Positions 7,801 to 16,934 are shown, numbered from the stretch's first letter. The stretch is DNA of 58,178 nucleotides from Stutzerimonas stutzeri SDM-LAC (GCF_000235745.1 NZ_AGSX01000171.1:1-58178), one strand, 5' to 3'. Program-made: numbers and translations. Notes: a model not told the origin generated them from the sequence alone.

Positions 7801-8737
7801 GATCAATCACCGAGGGCGGACGTGGCACGTGGCGAATGGCAGCAATCTGCTCGATGCGCTCAATGATGCCGGTTTGAACGTACCCTTCAGCTGCCGAGCG
7901 GGCAGTTGTCATGCCTGTCTGGTGCGCTGCCTGCAAGGTGAACCACAGGATGCCCGCCCGCAGGCTCTCGACTTGGCCCGGCGCCTGGAAGGCTGGCGGC
8001 TCGCCTGCCAATGCAGCGTGGTGGAAAATCTCGATATAGCGGTTTGCGACCCGGCGCGCGAAGGCCTGCCAGCGCGGGTCGAAGGGCTCGACTGGCTGGA
8101 TCATCAGGTTCTGCGATTGCGCCTGATGCCCAGCGAACGGCCGCTGCGCTATCAGGCTGGGCAGCATGTGCTGTTGTGGAACAGTCTTGGCGTCGCCCGG
8201 CCTTATTCGCTCGCGAGCGTACCTTGGGAAGATCGCGGGCTTGAGTTTCACCTTGATTGCCGGCACAGCGGTGCGTTCTGCGACGCGGCCCGCGCCCTGA
8301 CAATCGGAGACACGCTGCGCCTGGGGCAACCGTATACGGGCGCGCTGCGCTACGAGCCCGAGTGGCAGATGAGGCCGCTACAGTTGTTGGCTGCCGGCAC
8401 AGGACTTGCTCCGCTCTGGAGCTTGCTGCGCGAAGCATTGCACCGGAAACACCAGGGGCCGATCCGGCTGCTGCATTTCTGTCGGGGAACGTCCTATCTG
8501 CAAGGGCCGCTTGAAGCGCTAGCCGGGTTGAACGGCAATCTGAGCATCGAATACGTCGACCGGGAGCATGAACGCAGCCGTCTGCAGTCGCTGCGTGCCG
8601 CCTCGCGCCAGGAGATTGCACTTATCTGCGGCGGTCGCGAGTTTGTAGAGGACTGCGCAAAACGCATGTTTTTGGCGGGACTGCCGCGGGGGCAGGTGCT
8701 GAGCGACACTTTTCTTACGCGCCGGTCCGGCGGTTAA
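7793..8737 (+). CDS. 2Fe-2S ferredoxin / FAD-NAD(P)H reductase
   Basis: A 314-residue oxidoreductase with an N-terminal plant-type 2Fe-2S domain followed by a ferredoxin-NADP reductase module. Cluster ligands are Cys34, Cys39, Cys42 and most likely Cys72 in CRAGSCHAC...LACQC. The flavin-binding RPYSLAS motif is at about residues 139-145, and the nucleotide-binding LLAAGTGLAPLWSLL at about 198-212. This arrangement matches reductase components of oxygenases (for example phenol hydroxylase P5 or CDP-6-deoxy-delta-3,4-glucoseen reductase types). No oxygenase lies nearby. The start overlaps the end of the diguanylate cyclase gene by 8 bp, so they are probably translated from one transcript. Physiological partner unknown. 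Confidence 0.85.
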   Translation: MPEINHRGRTWHVANGSNLLDALNDAGLNVPFSCRAGSCHACLVRCLQGEPQDARPQALDLARRLEGWRLACQCSVVENLDIAVCDPAREGLPARVEGLDWLDHQVLRLRLMPSERPLRYQAGQHVLLWNSLGVARPYSLASVPWEDRGLEFHLDCRHSGAFCDAARALTIGDTLRLGQPYTGALRYEPEWQMRPLQLLAAGTGLAPLWSLLREALHRKHQGPIRLLHFCRGTSYLQGPLEALAGLNGNLSIEYVDREHERSRLQSLRAASRQEIALICGGREFVEDCAKRMFLAGLPRGQVLSDTFLTRRSGG

Positions 8738-8767
8738 AGACAGGAATCTCTAGACCTGCGGGAACGG

Positions 8768-8800
8768 CGCGCCAGGCCGCCCTGGGCGGGAACTGGCGCG
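8768..8800. terminator. possible convergent terminator hairpin
   Basis: CGCGCCAG/CTGGCGCG form an 8-bp stem with a second small stem (CCGCC/GGCGG) inside. It sits between the ends of the ferredoxin reductase gene and the opposing pykA gene. There is no T tract on either side, so it may act only as an mRNA end-protecting or rho-assisted element. Confidence 0.4.
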
Positions 8801-8809
8801 TCGCGCTAA

Positions 8810-10261
8810 TCAGCTCAGGGAGTCGCCCACACGCAGGATCTTCATAGTGTTGGTGCCACCCGTGCCGTGATAGGTGTCGCCCTTGGTCAGGATCACCCAG
8901 TCGCCAACATTGACGATGTTGCGCTTGAGCAACTCGTCCACGGCGGATTGGCTGACCTTGTCGACGGGCAGGGCTGCCGGATCGAAGGGAATGGTCTGCA
9001 CACCGCGGAACATGGCAACGCGCGCCTGGGTATCGCGATGGGGTGAGAAGGCGAAGATGGGTACTGACGAGCGAATCCGCGACATGATCAGCGGGGTATA
9101 GCCGCTTTCGGTCAGGCTGATGATCGCCTTGACGCCGGGAAAGTGGTTCGCCGTGTACATCGCCGCCAGTGCCGTGCTTTCGTCGCTGCGCTCGAAGCGC
9201 TGACCAAGACGGTGGCCCGACTTGATGCTGGTTGGATGCTTCTCGGCACCGACGCAAACGCGCGCCATGGCCTTGATCGCTTCGACCGGGTACTCGCCCG
9301 CGGCGCTTTCGGCCGAGAGCATCACGGCGTCGGTGTAGTCGAGCACGGCATTGGCTACATCGGACACTTCGGCGCGGGTCGGCATCGGGTTCTGGATCAT
9401 CGACTCCATCATCTGGGTCGCGGTGATCACCACCTTGTTGTTGCGGCGTGCATGCAAAATGATCTTCTTCTGGATGCCCACCAGCTCGGCATCACCGATT
9501 TCTACGCCCAGGTCGCCGCGCGCGACCATTACGCCGTCACTGGCGCGGATCAGGCCATCCAGCGCCTCGTCATCGGCGACCGCTTCGGCGCGCTCGATCT
9601 TGGCGATCAGCCAGGCGCTCGAGCCGGCTTCGTCGCGCAGGCGGCGGGCCAGCTCCATGTCGGCGGCATCACGCGGGAAAGAGACGGCGAGATAGTCCAG
9701 GTTCATGTCGGCGGCCAGCTTGATGTCGGCCTTGTCCTTGGCCGTCAGCGCCGGTGCGGTCAGGCCACCGCCACGACGGTTGATGCCCTTGTTGTCCGAC
9801 AGCGGACCGCCGATCAGCACGGTGCAGTGCAGTTCGTCGGCCGTGGTGGCGTCCACGCGCATGACCACGCGACCATCGTCGAGCAGCAGTTCGTCACCGA
9901 CGCTGCAGTCTTTCACCAGGTCCGGGTAATCGATCCCGACCACTTCCTGGGTGCCAGCATCACGGGGGTGGGTGACCGAGAAGCGGAAGCTGTCGCCTTC
10001 GGCCAACTCTATGCGCTTGTTGGTGAACTTGGCGATACGGATCTTCGGCCCCTGCAGATCACCGAGCAGCGCGACGAAGCGACCGTGCTTCGCGGCAATG
10101 TCCCGTACCAGCTGCGCGCGTGCGCGGTGCTCATCGGGCGTTCCGTGGGAAAAGTTCAGGCGGGCCACATCGAGCCCGGCAACGATCATTTTTTCCAGCA
10201 CCTCGGGCGAACTACTGGCAGGACCCAGCGTGGCAACGATTTTGGTACGGCGCGAAGTCAT
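8810..10261 (-). CDS. pykA: pyruvate kinase
   Basis: A 483-residue pyruvate kinase, converting phosphoenolpyruvate and ADP to pyruvate and ATP at the end of glycolysis. It starts with RRTKIVATLGPAS, has the active-site stretch LIAKIERAEAV (about residues 213-223) with the catalytic lysine, the metal-binding MVARGDLGVEIG segment (245-256) and the TQMMESMI region (282-289). The C-terminal allosteric domain is complete, ending in the TGGTNTMKI segment. The 483-residue length matches the Pseudomonas PykA type rather than PykF. An AGGAGCAC site precedes the ATG. It is transcribed toward the ferredoxin reductase. Confidence 0.95.
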   Translation of the reverse strand: MTSRRTKIVATLGPASSSPEVLEKMIVAGLDVARLNFSHGTPDEHRARAQLVRDIAAKHGRFVALLGDLQGPKIRIAKFTNKRIELAEGDSFRFSVTHPRDAGTQEVVGIDYPDLVKDCSVGDELLLDDGRVVMRVDATTADELHCTVLIGGPLSDNKGINRRGGGLTAPALTAKDKADIKLAADMNLDYLAVSFPRDAADMELARRLRDEAGSSAWLIAKIERAEAVADDEALDGLIRASDGVMVARGDLGVEIGDAELVGIQKKIILHARRNNKVVITATQMMESMIQNPMPTRAEVSDVANAVLDYTDAVMLSAESAAGEYPVEAIKAMARVCVGAEKHPTSIKSGHRLGQRFERSDESTALAAMYTANHFPGVKAIISLTESGYTPLIMSRIRSSVPIFAFSPHRDTQARVAMFRGVQTIPFDPAALPVDKVSQSAVDELLKRNIVNVGDWVILTKGDTYHGTGGTNTMKILRVGDSLS

Positions 10262-10438
10262 TCAGTGCTCCTTTTTCAGAATGGCCGCGAGGCTACTATG
10301 CCCGGCGGCTGTAGTCATTGTTGGGCTGCACTACTCTTTCGGTGGGCGCCCGAGAGATCCTGAAGGGCGATTTAGCTGGACAGGTGGACTGCAGTTTTCA
10401 TGACGACGGTCGATAATCCGGCATCGGAGGAATCACCC

Positions 10439-10816
10439 ATGCGCACACTGTTCATCATTGTTCTGGCCACCCTCAGCGTAGGCTGCAGCAGCAAAAATGC
10501 CCTGAATCGCCATCTCGATGCGGCCTACAAGCAATACGAGCTGGGTGATTGCGGCCAGGCCATGCTCGAACTGTCCCAGGCGGAGCGTCGCAGCCGACCA
10601 CGGGATAATCTGCAGCCGGAAATATCGCTATTGCGCGGCCAGTGCCTGGAGCGTCAGGGCCTGTTTGTCGACGCGGCACAGACCTATCAGTTCATTCAGG
10701 CGCGTTATCCGGCCAGCGAATACGCCTTTCGCGGACGGGCCAGGCTGGAGACGCTGCGTCAGTTGGGGCACTATCAGCCGGAGGAACGGGTGGTGACCCA
10801 CGCCGTCAAACCCTGA
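10439..10816 (+). CDS. small lipoprotein with TPR-like repeats
   Basis: A 125-residue protein. I take the ATG at 10439, which has GGAGGA 8 bases upstream; the in-frame ATG at 10400 has none and would bury the signal peptide. The N-terminus is a short hydrophobic stretch ending LSVGC16, a near-consensus lipobox, so the mature protein is probably anchored in a membrane at Cys16. The rest reads as helical repeats of TPR type (AAYKQYELGDCGQAMLEL, and LERQGLFVDAAQTYQFI with YPASEYAFRGRARL). Such lipoproteins commonly act as scaffolds, but no partner is evident. It is followed closely by a DUF4124 gene. Confidence 0.7.
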   Translation: MRTLFIIVLATLSVGCSSKNALNRHLDAAYKQYELGDCGQAMLELSQAERRSRPRDNLQPEISLLRGQCLERQGLFVDAAQTYQFIQARYPASEYAFRGRARLETLRQLGHYQPEERVVTHAVKP

Positions 10817-10856
10817 GACGAGAGCCGGCTCATAACGACCGGTAGGGAAGGACCCC

Positions 10857-11282
10857 ATGCGTATCGCAGTACTGATAGTTGGCGCTTTGTTGGCCCCGCT
10901 GGCGCCCGCGGAAATCTACCGCTGGGTTGATCCCGCCGGTAACGTGCATTTCAGCGCGAAGCCGCAGGCGGGTGCGGAGCAGATCGAGGTTCGGCCGCAG
11001 GTGATCGATAGAGACGAGGCGACCCGCGAGCGCCAGGCGCGCACGGAGCGCTTCTTCGAGGCTCGTCGCGAGGAGCAGGAGGCGGCTAGCGTGGCGGCGA
11101 GCGCCAGGCAGACGCAGCGAGAGCAAGAGTGCCGGCAGCTGCAAAACCGTCTGTCACGCCTGTCTCGTGGCGGGCGCTACTTCACGGCCGATGCAAAGGG
11201 TGAGCGGGTCTACTACAGTGATGAGGAAATAGGCGCGGCACGGCGGCAGTTGGCCAGTCGTATCAGTCAGAACTGCCGCTGA
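10857..11282 (+). CDS. DUF4124 domain protein
   Basis: A 141-residue exported protein. An N-terminal signal peptide (about residues 1-18, MRIAVLIVGALLAPLAPA) leads into the DUF4124 pattern EIYRWVDPAGNVHFS, which is typical of small Pseudomonas periplasmic proteins. Residues 50-110 are charged and likely coiled coil (RERQARTERFFEARREEQEA). The C-terminal part has two cysteines (about 104 and 140) that could pair in the periplasm. It sits 40 bp after the lipoprotein gene with AGGGAAGGA before the ATG, so both are probably one transcript. Function unknown for the family. Confidence 0.75.
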   Translation: MRIAVLIVGALLAPLAPAEIYRWVDPAGNVHFSAKPQAGAEQIEVRPQVIDRDEATRERQARTERFFEARREEQEAASVAASARQTQREQECRQLQNRLSRLSRGGRYFTADAKGERVYYSDEEIGAARRQLASRISQNCR

Positions 11283-11332
11283 ATAGCCGGAAACGGCAGC
11301 AGCGATAACACTTGGCGGCAGGCCCGCATCCG

Positions 11333-11767
11333 ATGAGCATGCACAATCAGCGCAGCATTCAACGGCATCAATTGCCGTACTACCTCAACGTATTCAACCG
11401 CTTTACGGACAAGCCCTTGGGTTTCATCGGCAATCTGTCCGAGTCCGGACTGATGATGATCAGTCCCTATCCGATGATGACAGACGTACGTTTCGATATG
11501 CGCTTGAAGATCCCCGGGCAACATAGCCAGCTGCGCTATATCGATTTCAGTGCCGTCTGTCGTTGGTCGCGCGAGGACGTGACGCCCGGCAGCTTTGACT
11601 CCGGTTTCATATTTGTCTCACCGCCCCGTGAGATTCGCGAAATGATCGATGCGTTGCACCACTACTTCAGCTTTCGCCCCATGCAGCACATCCCACCAGC
11701 GCGTCTGCCGCGTAACCAGCCAGCCGGGAGCAAGGCTGCCGATCAGGACTGCTGCCAAGGCACCTGA
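11333..11767 (+). CDS. PilZ domain protein (predicted c-di-GMP receptor)
   Basis: A 144-residue protein with both PilZ binding motifs: R7-x3-R11 (RSIQR) at the very start, and the [D/N]xSxxG motif as N34-L-S-E-S-G39, followed by GLMMIS. PilZ domains bind c-di-GMP and change partner interactions. Apart from the domain only a short polar tail rich in Pro/Arg follows. I use ATG 11333; a TTG seven codons upstream is possible. It follows the DUF4124 gene by 50 bp. Two diguanylate cyclases are also in this window. The downstream target is unknown. Confidence 0.8.
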   Translation: MSMHNQRSIQRHQLPYYLNVFNRFTDKPLGFIGNLSESGLMMISPYPMMTDVRFDMRLKIPGQHSQLRYIDFSAVCRWSREDVTPGSFDSGFIFVSPPREIREMIDALHHYFSFRPMQHIPPARLPRNQPAGSKAADQDCCQGT

Positions 11768-11835
11768 GCCCGTCTGCTGGCAGGCCAATTGCCCAAAGCC
11801 TAAGCGCTAGCGGCGCCAGAGCAAGCGAAATTCGG

Positions 11836-13167
11836 TTACAGCACACCGCCTTTCTTCCACGCCAGATAGCGGCTGATCAGTGCTGGACCCAGCTCATGCG
11901 GACAAGCATCGAGAACTGGCACGCCATGGGCGAGCAACCGCTCATGGAGTCTGCTGCGGGCGTTGAGGTAGTCGAGCGTGCCGCAATAATCGAGGGCGTC
12001 CTGAAAGGTTTTGACCGGCTGCTGACGTAGCCTGTCGAGCACCGGCTCGCGCAGGCTCACGACCAGTACACGGTGGCGACGGGAAAGTTGCCGGACGGCA
12101 CCGAGCAGAGCCTCGTCGTCCTCGTCGCGCAGGTTGCTCAGGATGATTACCAGGGCGCGGCGTTTCTGCAGGGTCAGGACATCATTGATGGCCAGCGCGA
12201 AATCGGCCGGTCGCTGCGTATTGACCAGGTCATAGACACCGTTAAGCAGCGCGTTGAGTTGGGTCTGGCCTTTGGCCGGGGCGAAGAAGCGCCGTTGCTC
12301 GGTGGCGAACGTATAGAGGCCCAAAGCGTCGCCCTGGCGCAGGGAGACGTAGCCCAACAGCAGGCTGGCATTGAGCGCATGATCGAAGTGCGTGAGCGGG
12401 CCATCCTGGCTACGCATCCGTCTGCCGCAATCGAGCATCAGCAGAATCTGCTGATCTCTTTCGTCCTGATACTCCCGAACGATGGGCATGCGATTGCGTG
12501 CTGTGGCCTTCCAGTCGATCTGCCGCAGGGTGTCGCCTTCGCGAAATTCGCGTAATTGGTGAAAGTCCATGCCAAGCCCCCGCCTGGGCTGCTGACGTAC
12601 ACCCAGGCGGCTCAGCCAACGGTCGACCGCCATCAGTGGCGCACCATTCAGCTGGGTGAAATCGGGATAGACCCGCGTCTGTGATTGCAGCGGCAGTAAG
12701 CGCCGCTCTCGCCACAGCCCCAGCGGGCTGAACAGGTGAATTTCGCAATGCTCGAAGTGAAAATGGCCGCGACGCGTCGGCTGCAGGCGATAGCTGACCT
12801 GGCAGAGCTGCTGCGGTGCCAGCAGCACCTGCTGTGGCAGCGCCTGCATACCCAGTCCTGCCGGCGCATGGTCGAAGATTGCGGCACGCATGGCTCGCGA
12901 CAGCGGATGTCGAATCTCGAGCTGAACGTCATGCCAACGTCCCAGGGCGAGATTGCCGGCCAGTGTGCGTCGCACCGCTGGCGAAGGCAGGCGGTGCAGG
13001 TGCAGGGCGTCAAACGTTGCGACCAGACCCAGGCACAGCAGCAAACCCCACCAGGCCATATGGGCAGCCGAGGGCACGGCGCTGTCGAGTGCCGCGGCGG
13101 TACCCAGCAAAAGCCCAAGGCAAAGCAGGGCGACCAGTGCGTAGAGCAATCGACGTGACGGATTCAT
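11836..13167 (-). CDS. DUF58 (VWA-like) protein of the MoxR operon
   Basis: A 443-residue protein with two N-terminal membrane helices (about residues 8-28 and 36-52), a beta-rich middle region, the DUF58 signature LREFREGDTLRQIDWKATAR (205-224), and a von Willebrand A-like domain beginning ILLMLDCGRRM (241-251). The metal site DxSxS is degenerate here (D246-C-G-R-R). DUF58 proteins are encoded next to MoxR ATPases and are thought to be their membrane-tethered partners. This is the last gene of the six-gene minus-strand cluster, 25 bp after the MoxR gene. The biochemical role is not established. Confidence 0.85.
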   Translation of the reverse strand: MNPSRRLLYALVALLCLGLLLGTAAALDSAVPSAAHMAWWGLLLCLGLVATFDALHLHRLPSPAVRRTLAGNLALGRWHDVQLEIRHPLSRAMRAAIFDHAPAGLGMQALPQQVLLAPQQLCQVSYRLQPTRRGHFHFEHCEIHLFSPLGLWRERRLLPLQSQTRVYPDFTQLNGAPLMAVDRWLSRLGVRQQPRRGLGMDFHQLREFREGDTLRQIDWKATARNRMPIVREYQDERDQQILLMLDCGRRMRSQDGPLTHFDHALNASLLLGYVSLRQGDALGLYTFATEQRRFFAPAKGQTQLNALLNGVYDLVNTQRPADFALAINDVLTLQKRRALVIILSNLRDEDDEALLGAVRQLSRRHRVLVVSLREPVLDRLRQQPVKTFQDALDYCGTLDYLNARSRLHERLLAHGVPVLDACPHELGPALISRYLAWKKGGVL

Positions 13168-13192
13168 CGACTGCCTCGAGTGCCGTTTAGCG

Positions 13193-14206
13193 TCACAGGC
13201 GAGGAGCCGCGATCTGCTCGAGCAGCTGTTGAAGCAGCTGGTCTACCGATGTGCCTTCGATGTCGAGCTCAGGCGAGAGCCTGACGCGATGCCGCAACAC
13301 GGCCAGAGCGCAGCCTTTTACATCGTCCGGGACGACGAAATCGCCGCCACGCAACAAGGCGCGTGCGCGTGCGCAACGCACCAGCGCGATCGACGCGCGT
13401 GGACCAGCGCCCAGCGTCAGCCCCGGCCAGCTGCGGGTGGCCCGGGCCAGCCGAACGGCATAGTCGAGAACCTGGTCATCGAGCGGCAGGTCGCTGGCGA
13501 TTTTCTGCAGCGCCTGGGCATCCTTCGCCTGCAGCAGAACGCGCAAGCCACTGACGTCCAGAATGTCGGTACGAACCGAGCGAGTGACTTGACGAACCAG
13601 CGTCAACTCCTCGTCCGCCTGCGGGTAGTCCATGCGCAGCATCAGCATGAAACGGTCGAGCTCGGCTTCCGGCAGTGGATAGGTGCCTTCCTGCTCGATG
13701 GGGTTCTGCGTGGCCATCACTAAAAACGGTTGCGGTGCAGCGAGCGCGCGGCCCTCGAGCGTAACCTGACGCTCCTGCATGACTTCCAGCAGCGCCGCCT
13801 GGGTCTTGGCGGGTGCACGATTGATCTCGTCAGCCAACAACAGGTTGGTGAACACCGGGCCCTTGCGCAACTTGAACTGCTCGCTGGCCAGGTCATAGAC
13901 TGCATGACCGGTGATGTCGCTGGGCATCAGGTCCGGCGTGAACTGAATACGCGCGAAGTCGCCACCGAAGCAGCGCGCCAGTGCCCGTACCAACAAGGTT
14001 TTGCCCAATCCCGGAACGCCCTCGACCAGCACGTGGCCGCCGGCGATCAGGGCCGTGAGCAGTCCGTCGACGACTTCGTGCTGGCCGATTATGGCCTTGT
14101 GCAGCTCGTGGCGTAGCGCCTGGGCGAGCTGGCTGGCACGTTGGCGCTGATTGCTCGGCGGTACGTCTGGATTGGCGCTGTTTGGATCGCTGGGTGTTTC
14201 GCTCAT
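13193..14206 (-). CDS. MoxR family AAA+ ATPase
   Basis: A 337-residue AAA+ ATPase with Walker A GVPGLGKT (residues 63-70), Walker B with Asp126-Glu127 in LLLADEINR, and the MoxR stretch RAPAKTQAALLEVMQERQVTL. MoxR ATPases act as chaperone-like motors that mature or insert metal into partner complexes, usually with a VWA-domain protein; here the DUF58 product would be that partner. The first 20 residues are a polar, Pro/Asn-rich extension. The start overlaps the DUF4350 stop by 4 bp (ATGA). The exact MoxR subfamily and the client are not known. Confidence 0.9.
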   Translation of the reverse strand: MSETPSDPNSANPDVPPSNQRQRASQLAQALRHELHKAIIGQHEVVDGLLTALIAGGHVLVEGVPGLGKTLLVRALARCFGGDFARIQFTPDLMPSDITGHAVYDLASEQFKLRKGPVFTNLLLADEINRAPAKTQAALLEVMQERQVTLEGRALAAPQPFLVMATQNPIEQEGTYPLPEAELDRFMLMLRMDYPQADEELTLVRQVTRSVRTDILDVSGLRVLLQAKDAQALQKIASDLPLDDQVLDYAVRLARATRSWPGLTLGAGPRASIALVRCARARALLRGGDFVVPDDVKGCALAVLRHRVRLSPELDIEGTSVDQLLQQLLEQIAAPRL

Positions 14207-15378
14207 AAGCTGTTCCTGATGCTTTGCAGGCGGGCAACCTGGCGGGTGAATTCAGTGGCGCTGACGGGTTTTTTCAAAGGGGGCAGCATGGCCTGCGCGA
14301 CAGCCTCGGCGCCGGTTCGGCTGACCCTCGCCAGCACCTGGCACTGTTCGGCGTGTTCGAGGCTCTCGAAGCCCGGGTGACGTCGCTGTGCCTGTCGCCG
14401 AATATCGTCTTGAAGGCTGCTAATTAATCGGTGCTGTCCGGCCCGCCGATAGAGAAAATCGGCGGTGCCGCGCAGGTGCTCGTGCAGGCGTCGCCGATTC
14501 CGCTCGGCTGGCGCTTCCAATGGACCCTGGCGCTGCGCAACATGCCAGAGCGTTGCAAGCAGCATCAGTAGCAGCGCTGCCAATGCTTCCGGAAAATAAC
14601 GCAGCAGCCGTTGCAGCAGATCATCATGCTCGGTGCGGTAGATCAGCGTTACGTCGCGGTCCTGGGTGAGGTACCACAGCAGCCAGGCATGGTCGTATTG
14701 GGCAATGGCATCGTTTCGCCAGATCCAGCTGTCGGTCAGGGCCGTGATCAGGCCGTTCCCGCGCTGCAGTTGCAGCATATGCGTCGCGCTGGCGCTGTTG
14801 GCCCATGCGTGCGCACGGCCACCGGCGTCGTAGAGGTGATAGTTGGTATCGAAGGCGAGATAGGCAGGAGCGTCTTCGTTTTCCAGATAGAGGCGAGTCA
14901 ACGCAGGGCGTTTCTCGGCGTTCGCGGCGGCATCAGCGGTATGACTGTCGTCGAGATTCTCGCCCGCCTCGTGCTGCTGAAGGTTCAGTGCATCGAGTAG
15001 CAAGTCGCCGCTACTTCCCGCGTTTTCGTCCCAGATACGCTCGGCGACAAACACCAGGTGGCCACCCTGATCGACCCAGTGCAGCAGGCGTTCGGCCTGG
15101 CCGGGCGTCATGTTGCTGCGCTGGCCCAACAGTAATAGCACCTGTTGATTGCTTTTGGACTCGGCGAGGCCACCGAGGCCTTGTGCATGATCGACCGCGC
15201 GCCCCTGATCGATCAGGAAGCGCTCTGCGGCCAGATACGGATTGCTGCGTACTTCCGGTGCGGGACCATGCTCGATCGTTTCCTCATAGGGCGTCGCCTT
15301 GCTCAAGGCAAAAAGCAGCAACAGCCCAAGCAGCAATCCGCCCGCAGCAAGCAGAAAGAACCGACGTGGCCTGCTCAT
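14203..15378 (-). CDS. DUF4350 domain membrane protein
   Basis: A 391-residue protein with one N-terminal membrane helix (about residues 6-26) and a second near 265-285 (YFPEALAALLLMLLATLWHVA). The domain between them carries the NPYLAAERFLIDQG and LLHWVDQGGHLVFVAERIWDE segments of DUF4350, a ThuA/GATase-like fold that would face the periplasm. The C-terminal 100 residues are Arg-rich, helical and cytoplasmic. It overlaps its upstream DUF4129 neighbour and its downstream MoxR neighbour by 4 bp each, so translation is coupled. Function unknown. Confidence 0.75.
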   Translation of the reverse strand: MSRPRRFFLLAAGGLLLGLLLLFALSKATPYEETIEHGPAPEVRSNPYLAAERFLIDQGRAVDHAQGLGGLAESKSNQQVLLLLGQRSNMTPGQAERLLHWVDQGGHLVFVAERIWDENAGSSGDLLLDALNLQQHEAGENLDDSHTADAAANAEKRPALTRLYLENEDAPAYLAFDTNYHLYDAGGRAHAWANSASATHMLQLQRGNGLITALTDSWIWRNDAIAQYDHAWLLWYLTQDRDVTLIYRTEHDDLLQRLLRYFPEALAALLLMLLATLWHVAQRQGPLEAPAERNRRRLHEHLRGTADFLYRRAGQHRLISSLQDDIRRQAQRRHPGFESLEHAEQCQVLARVSRTGAEAVAQAMLPPLKKPVSATEFTRQVARLQSIRNSL

Positions 15379-16934
15379 GCGAGCCGCTCACTGCCAAACA
15401 GTGCGCGCCAGCGTTGGCAAAGCTCGTCTCGGGCCGCATCGGGCGGTAGCTGGTTTCCATAGGCCAGACCCAGCCAGTGTTGTGTCAAAGCTTCGGCGTA
15501 CTCGAGCAGCTGTGGCTGGGCCTGCTGTCGCAACAGCTCAAGTATTTCCCCCTCGGTATGCGAGTTTTTCAGGGGCAGTTGTCGCTCGTGCAGCAGCCGG
15601 CTGAGAAAGGCCCGGTAGAGCAGGCCGAGCGCTTCGCGTGGGCGCTGGTGCCAGAGCCGCTGTACCTCGGCGACAACGTCCGTCGGGATGCTTTCGGGTT
15701 GCAGGTCAAGCCCGAACAGTACGGCCGGCGTTGTGTGGCGCTGTCTGATCCGCAACTGGCCAGGTGTCACGTATAGCTTGAGCCAGTCACGGTAGCGCCA
15801 CAGCAGCCAACCAGTCAGGCCGAACAGGGCGGCCCAGAGGAGCACTTCGATCGCGCTCGCAAGAGTGCCCGTGTGCTGGGTCAGCAGGTCGCTGCGCAGC
15901 AGTCGCTCAAGCAGGCGCGCAAACCAGCCCGGCTCGTCATCCGCTGCTTCGGTGAAGCGCCAGCGGGTGACTGTTTCGTGGTTTCGGAAAGGTGGTTGGT
16001 CGAGCAGTTCACCGATCCGCTGACTGGCCGCCTTGCTGGTCAAGGGCTGCTTGAGCAGGCGATCACTGCCTGGGCCGGAGGTTTCGTCTGTCTGCATCGT
16101 TTCGCCCGCGACAGGCGCAGCCAGTGCCACCTCGGTTGGCGATAACAACCACAGGCCCAGACCCATCAGCAGCATCGGCAGCAACGACTTCATGCGCGCC
16201 TGCAGGCGACGAAACGTCAGTTCGATATCCCAGCCCTCGAGCGTGGTGCGGCGGTTCAGGTAAAGGCTGAAACCGCTGGCGACATAAATTGGCTCCCATA
16301 GCACCAGCACCAAGGCATAGAGCAGGTTGGACAGGTGTTCGAACCACAGCCAATCGCCGCTCATGCCGAGTAGATCCTGCCAGTTCCAGTCGGCCAGCAT
16401 CTGGCGTGGGATGAGCATATACATCAGCGCCAGAGCACCAAACCACAGCCCCATCTCCAGATGCATGCCCACCAGGGTCAGCCAGGATGCGGCCCGGCTG
16501 TCCCGTTGTCCCAGCACCGCGAGGCGCTGCTGACGAGCCGAGCCGGCCAACTGCTCGAGTTGCAACACGGGAAGATTAAAACTTCTCTTCAGGCTGAAAC
16601 GGTGCCAGGTAACGCTGGAGAACCACTGTGAACGCAGCAGTTGCGGAAGCGCCGTGATGCTTTGGCGCAGGGTCGGTGTGTCGCCGAACAGCGCGCGCGA
16701 CAGGATAAAAAGCGGTAGCCGTTCATAGAGCGGTTTCAACCACCAGAACAGCAACAGCGAAAGCGTCGGGTGTTGCCAGAACAACAGGGTCAACAGGGCG
16801 AAGACCGGCAGTGTCACCAGCGCCCAGCTGACCATCAACACCGCGGCGTGACGTTGTGCCAGCAGAATGCCGAGATCCAGCGACTCCCAGGCGGTGCGGG
16901 GGCGGATCGCCATGCTGGCATCATTCAGGCGCAT
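15375..16934 (-). CDS. DUF4129 domain integral membrane protein
   Basis: About 519 residues from MRLNDASMAIRP (ATG 16934, overlapping the SpoIIM-like gene by 14 bp). An ATG at 16967 or 16913 is also possible. The N-terminal 270 residues hold several membrane helices (for example AAVLMVSWALVTLPVFALLTLLFW). A long soluble loop follows, then another helix (IEVLLWAALFGLTGWLLW), and a C-terminal DUF4129 region with the LLYRAFLSRLLHERQLPL and HTEGEILELL segments. DUF4129 is typically found with DUF4350 and MoxR genes. The reaction, if any, is unknown. Confidence 0.7.
   Translation of the reverse strand: MRLNDASMAIRPRTAWESLDLGILLAQRHAAVLMVSWALVTLPVFALLTLLFWQHPTLSLLLFWWLKPLYERLPLFILSRALFGDTPTLRQSITALPQLLRSQWFSSVTWHRFSLKRSFNLPVLQLEQLAGSARQQRLAVLGQRDSRAASWLTLVGMHLEMGLWFGALALMYMLIPRQMLADWNWQDLLGMSGDWLWFEHLSNLLYALVLVLWEPIYVASGFSLYLNRRTTLEGWDIELTFRRLQARMKSLLPMLLMGLGLWLLSPTEVALAAPVAGETMQTDETSGPGSDRLLKQPLTSKAASQRIGELLDQPPFRNHETVTRWRFTEAADDEPGWFARLLERLLRSDLLTQHTGTLASAIEVLLWAALFGLTGWLLWRYRDWLKLYVTPGQLRIRQRHTTPAVLFGLDLQPESIPTDVVAEVQRLWHQRPREALGLLYRAFLSRLLHERQLPLKNSHTEGEILELLRQQAQPQLLEYAEALTQHWLGLAYGNQLPPDAARDELCQRWRALFGSERLA

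Noticed and set aside
9143-10363. A 406-codon open frame on the plus strand across pykA
   Set aside because: Antisense shadow of a complete pyruvate kinase, with composition typical of complement reading.
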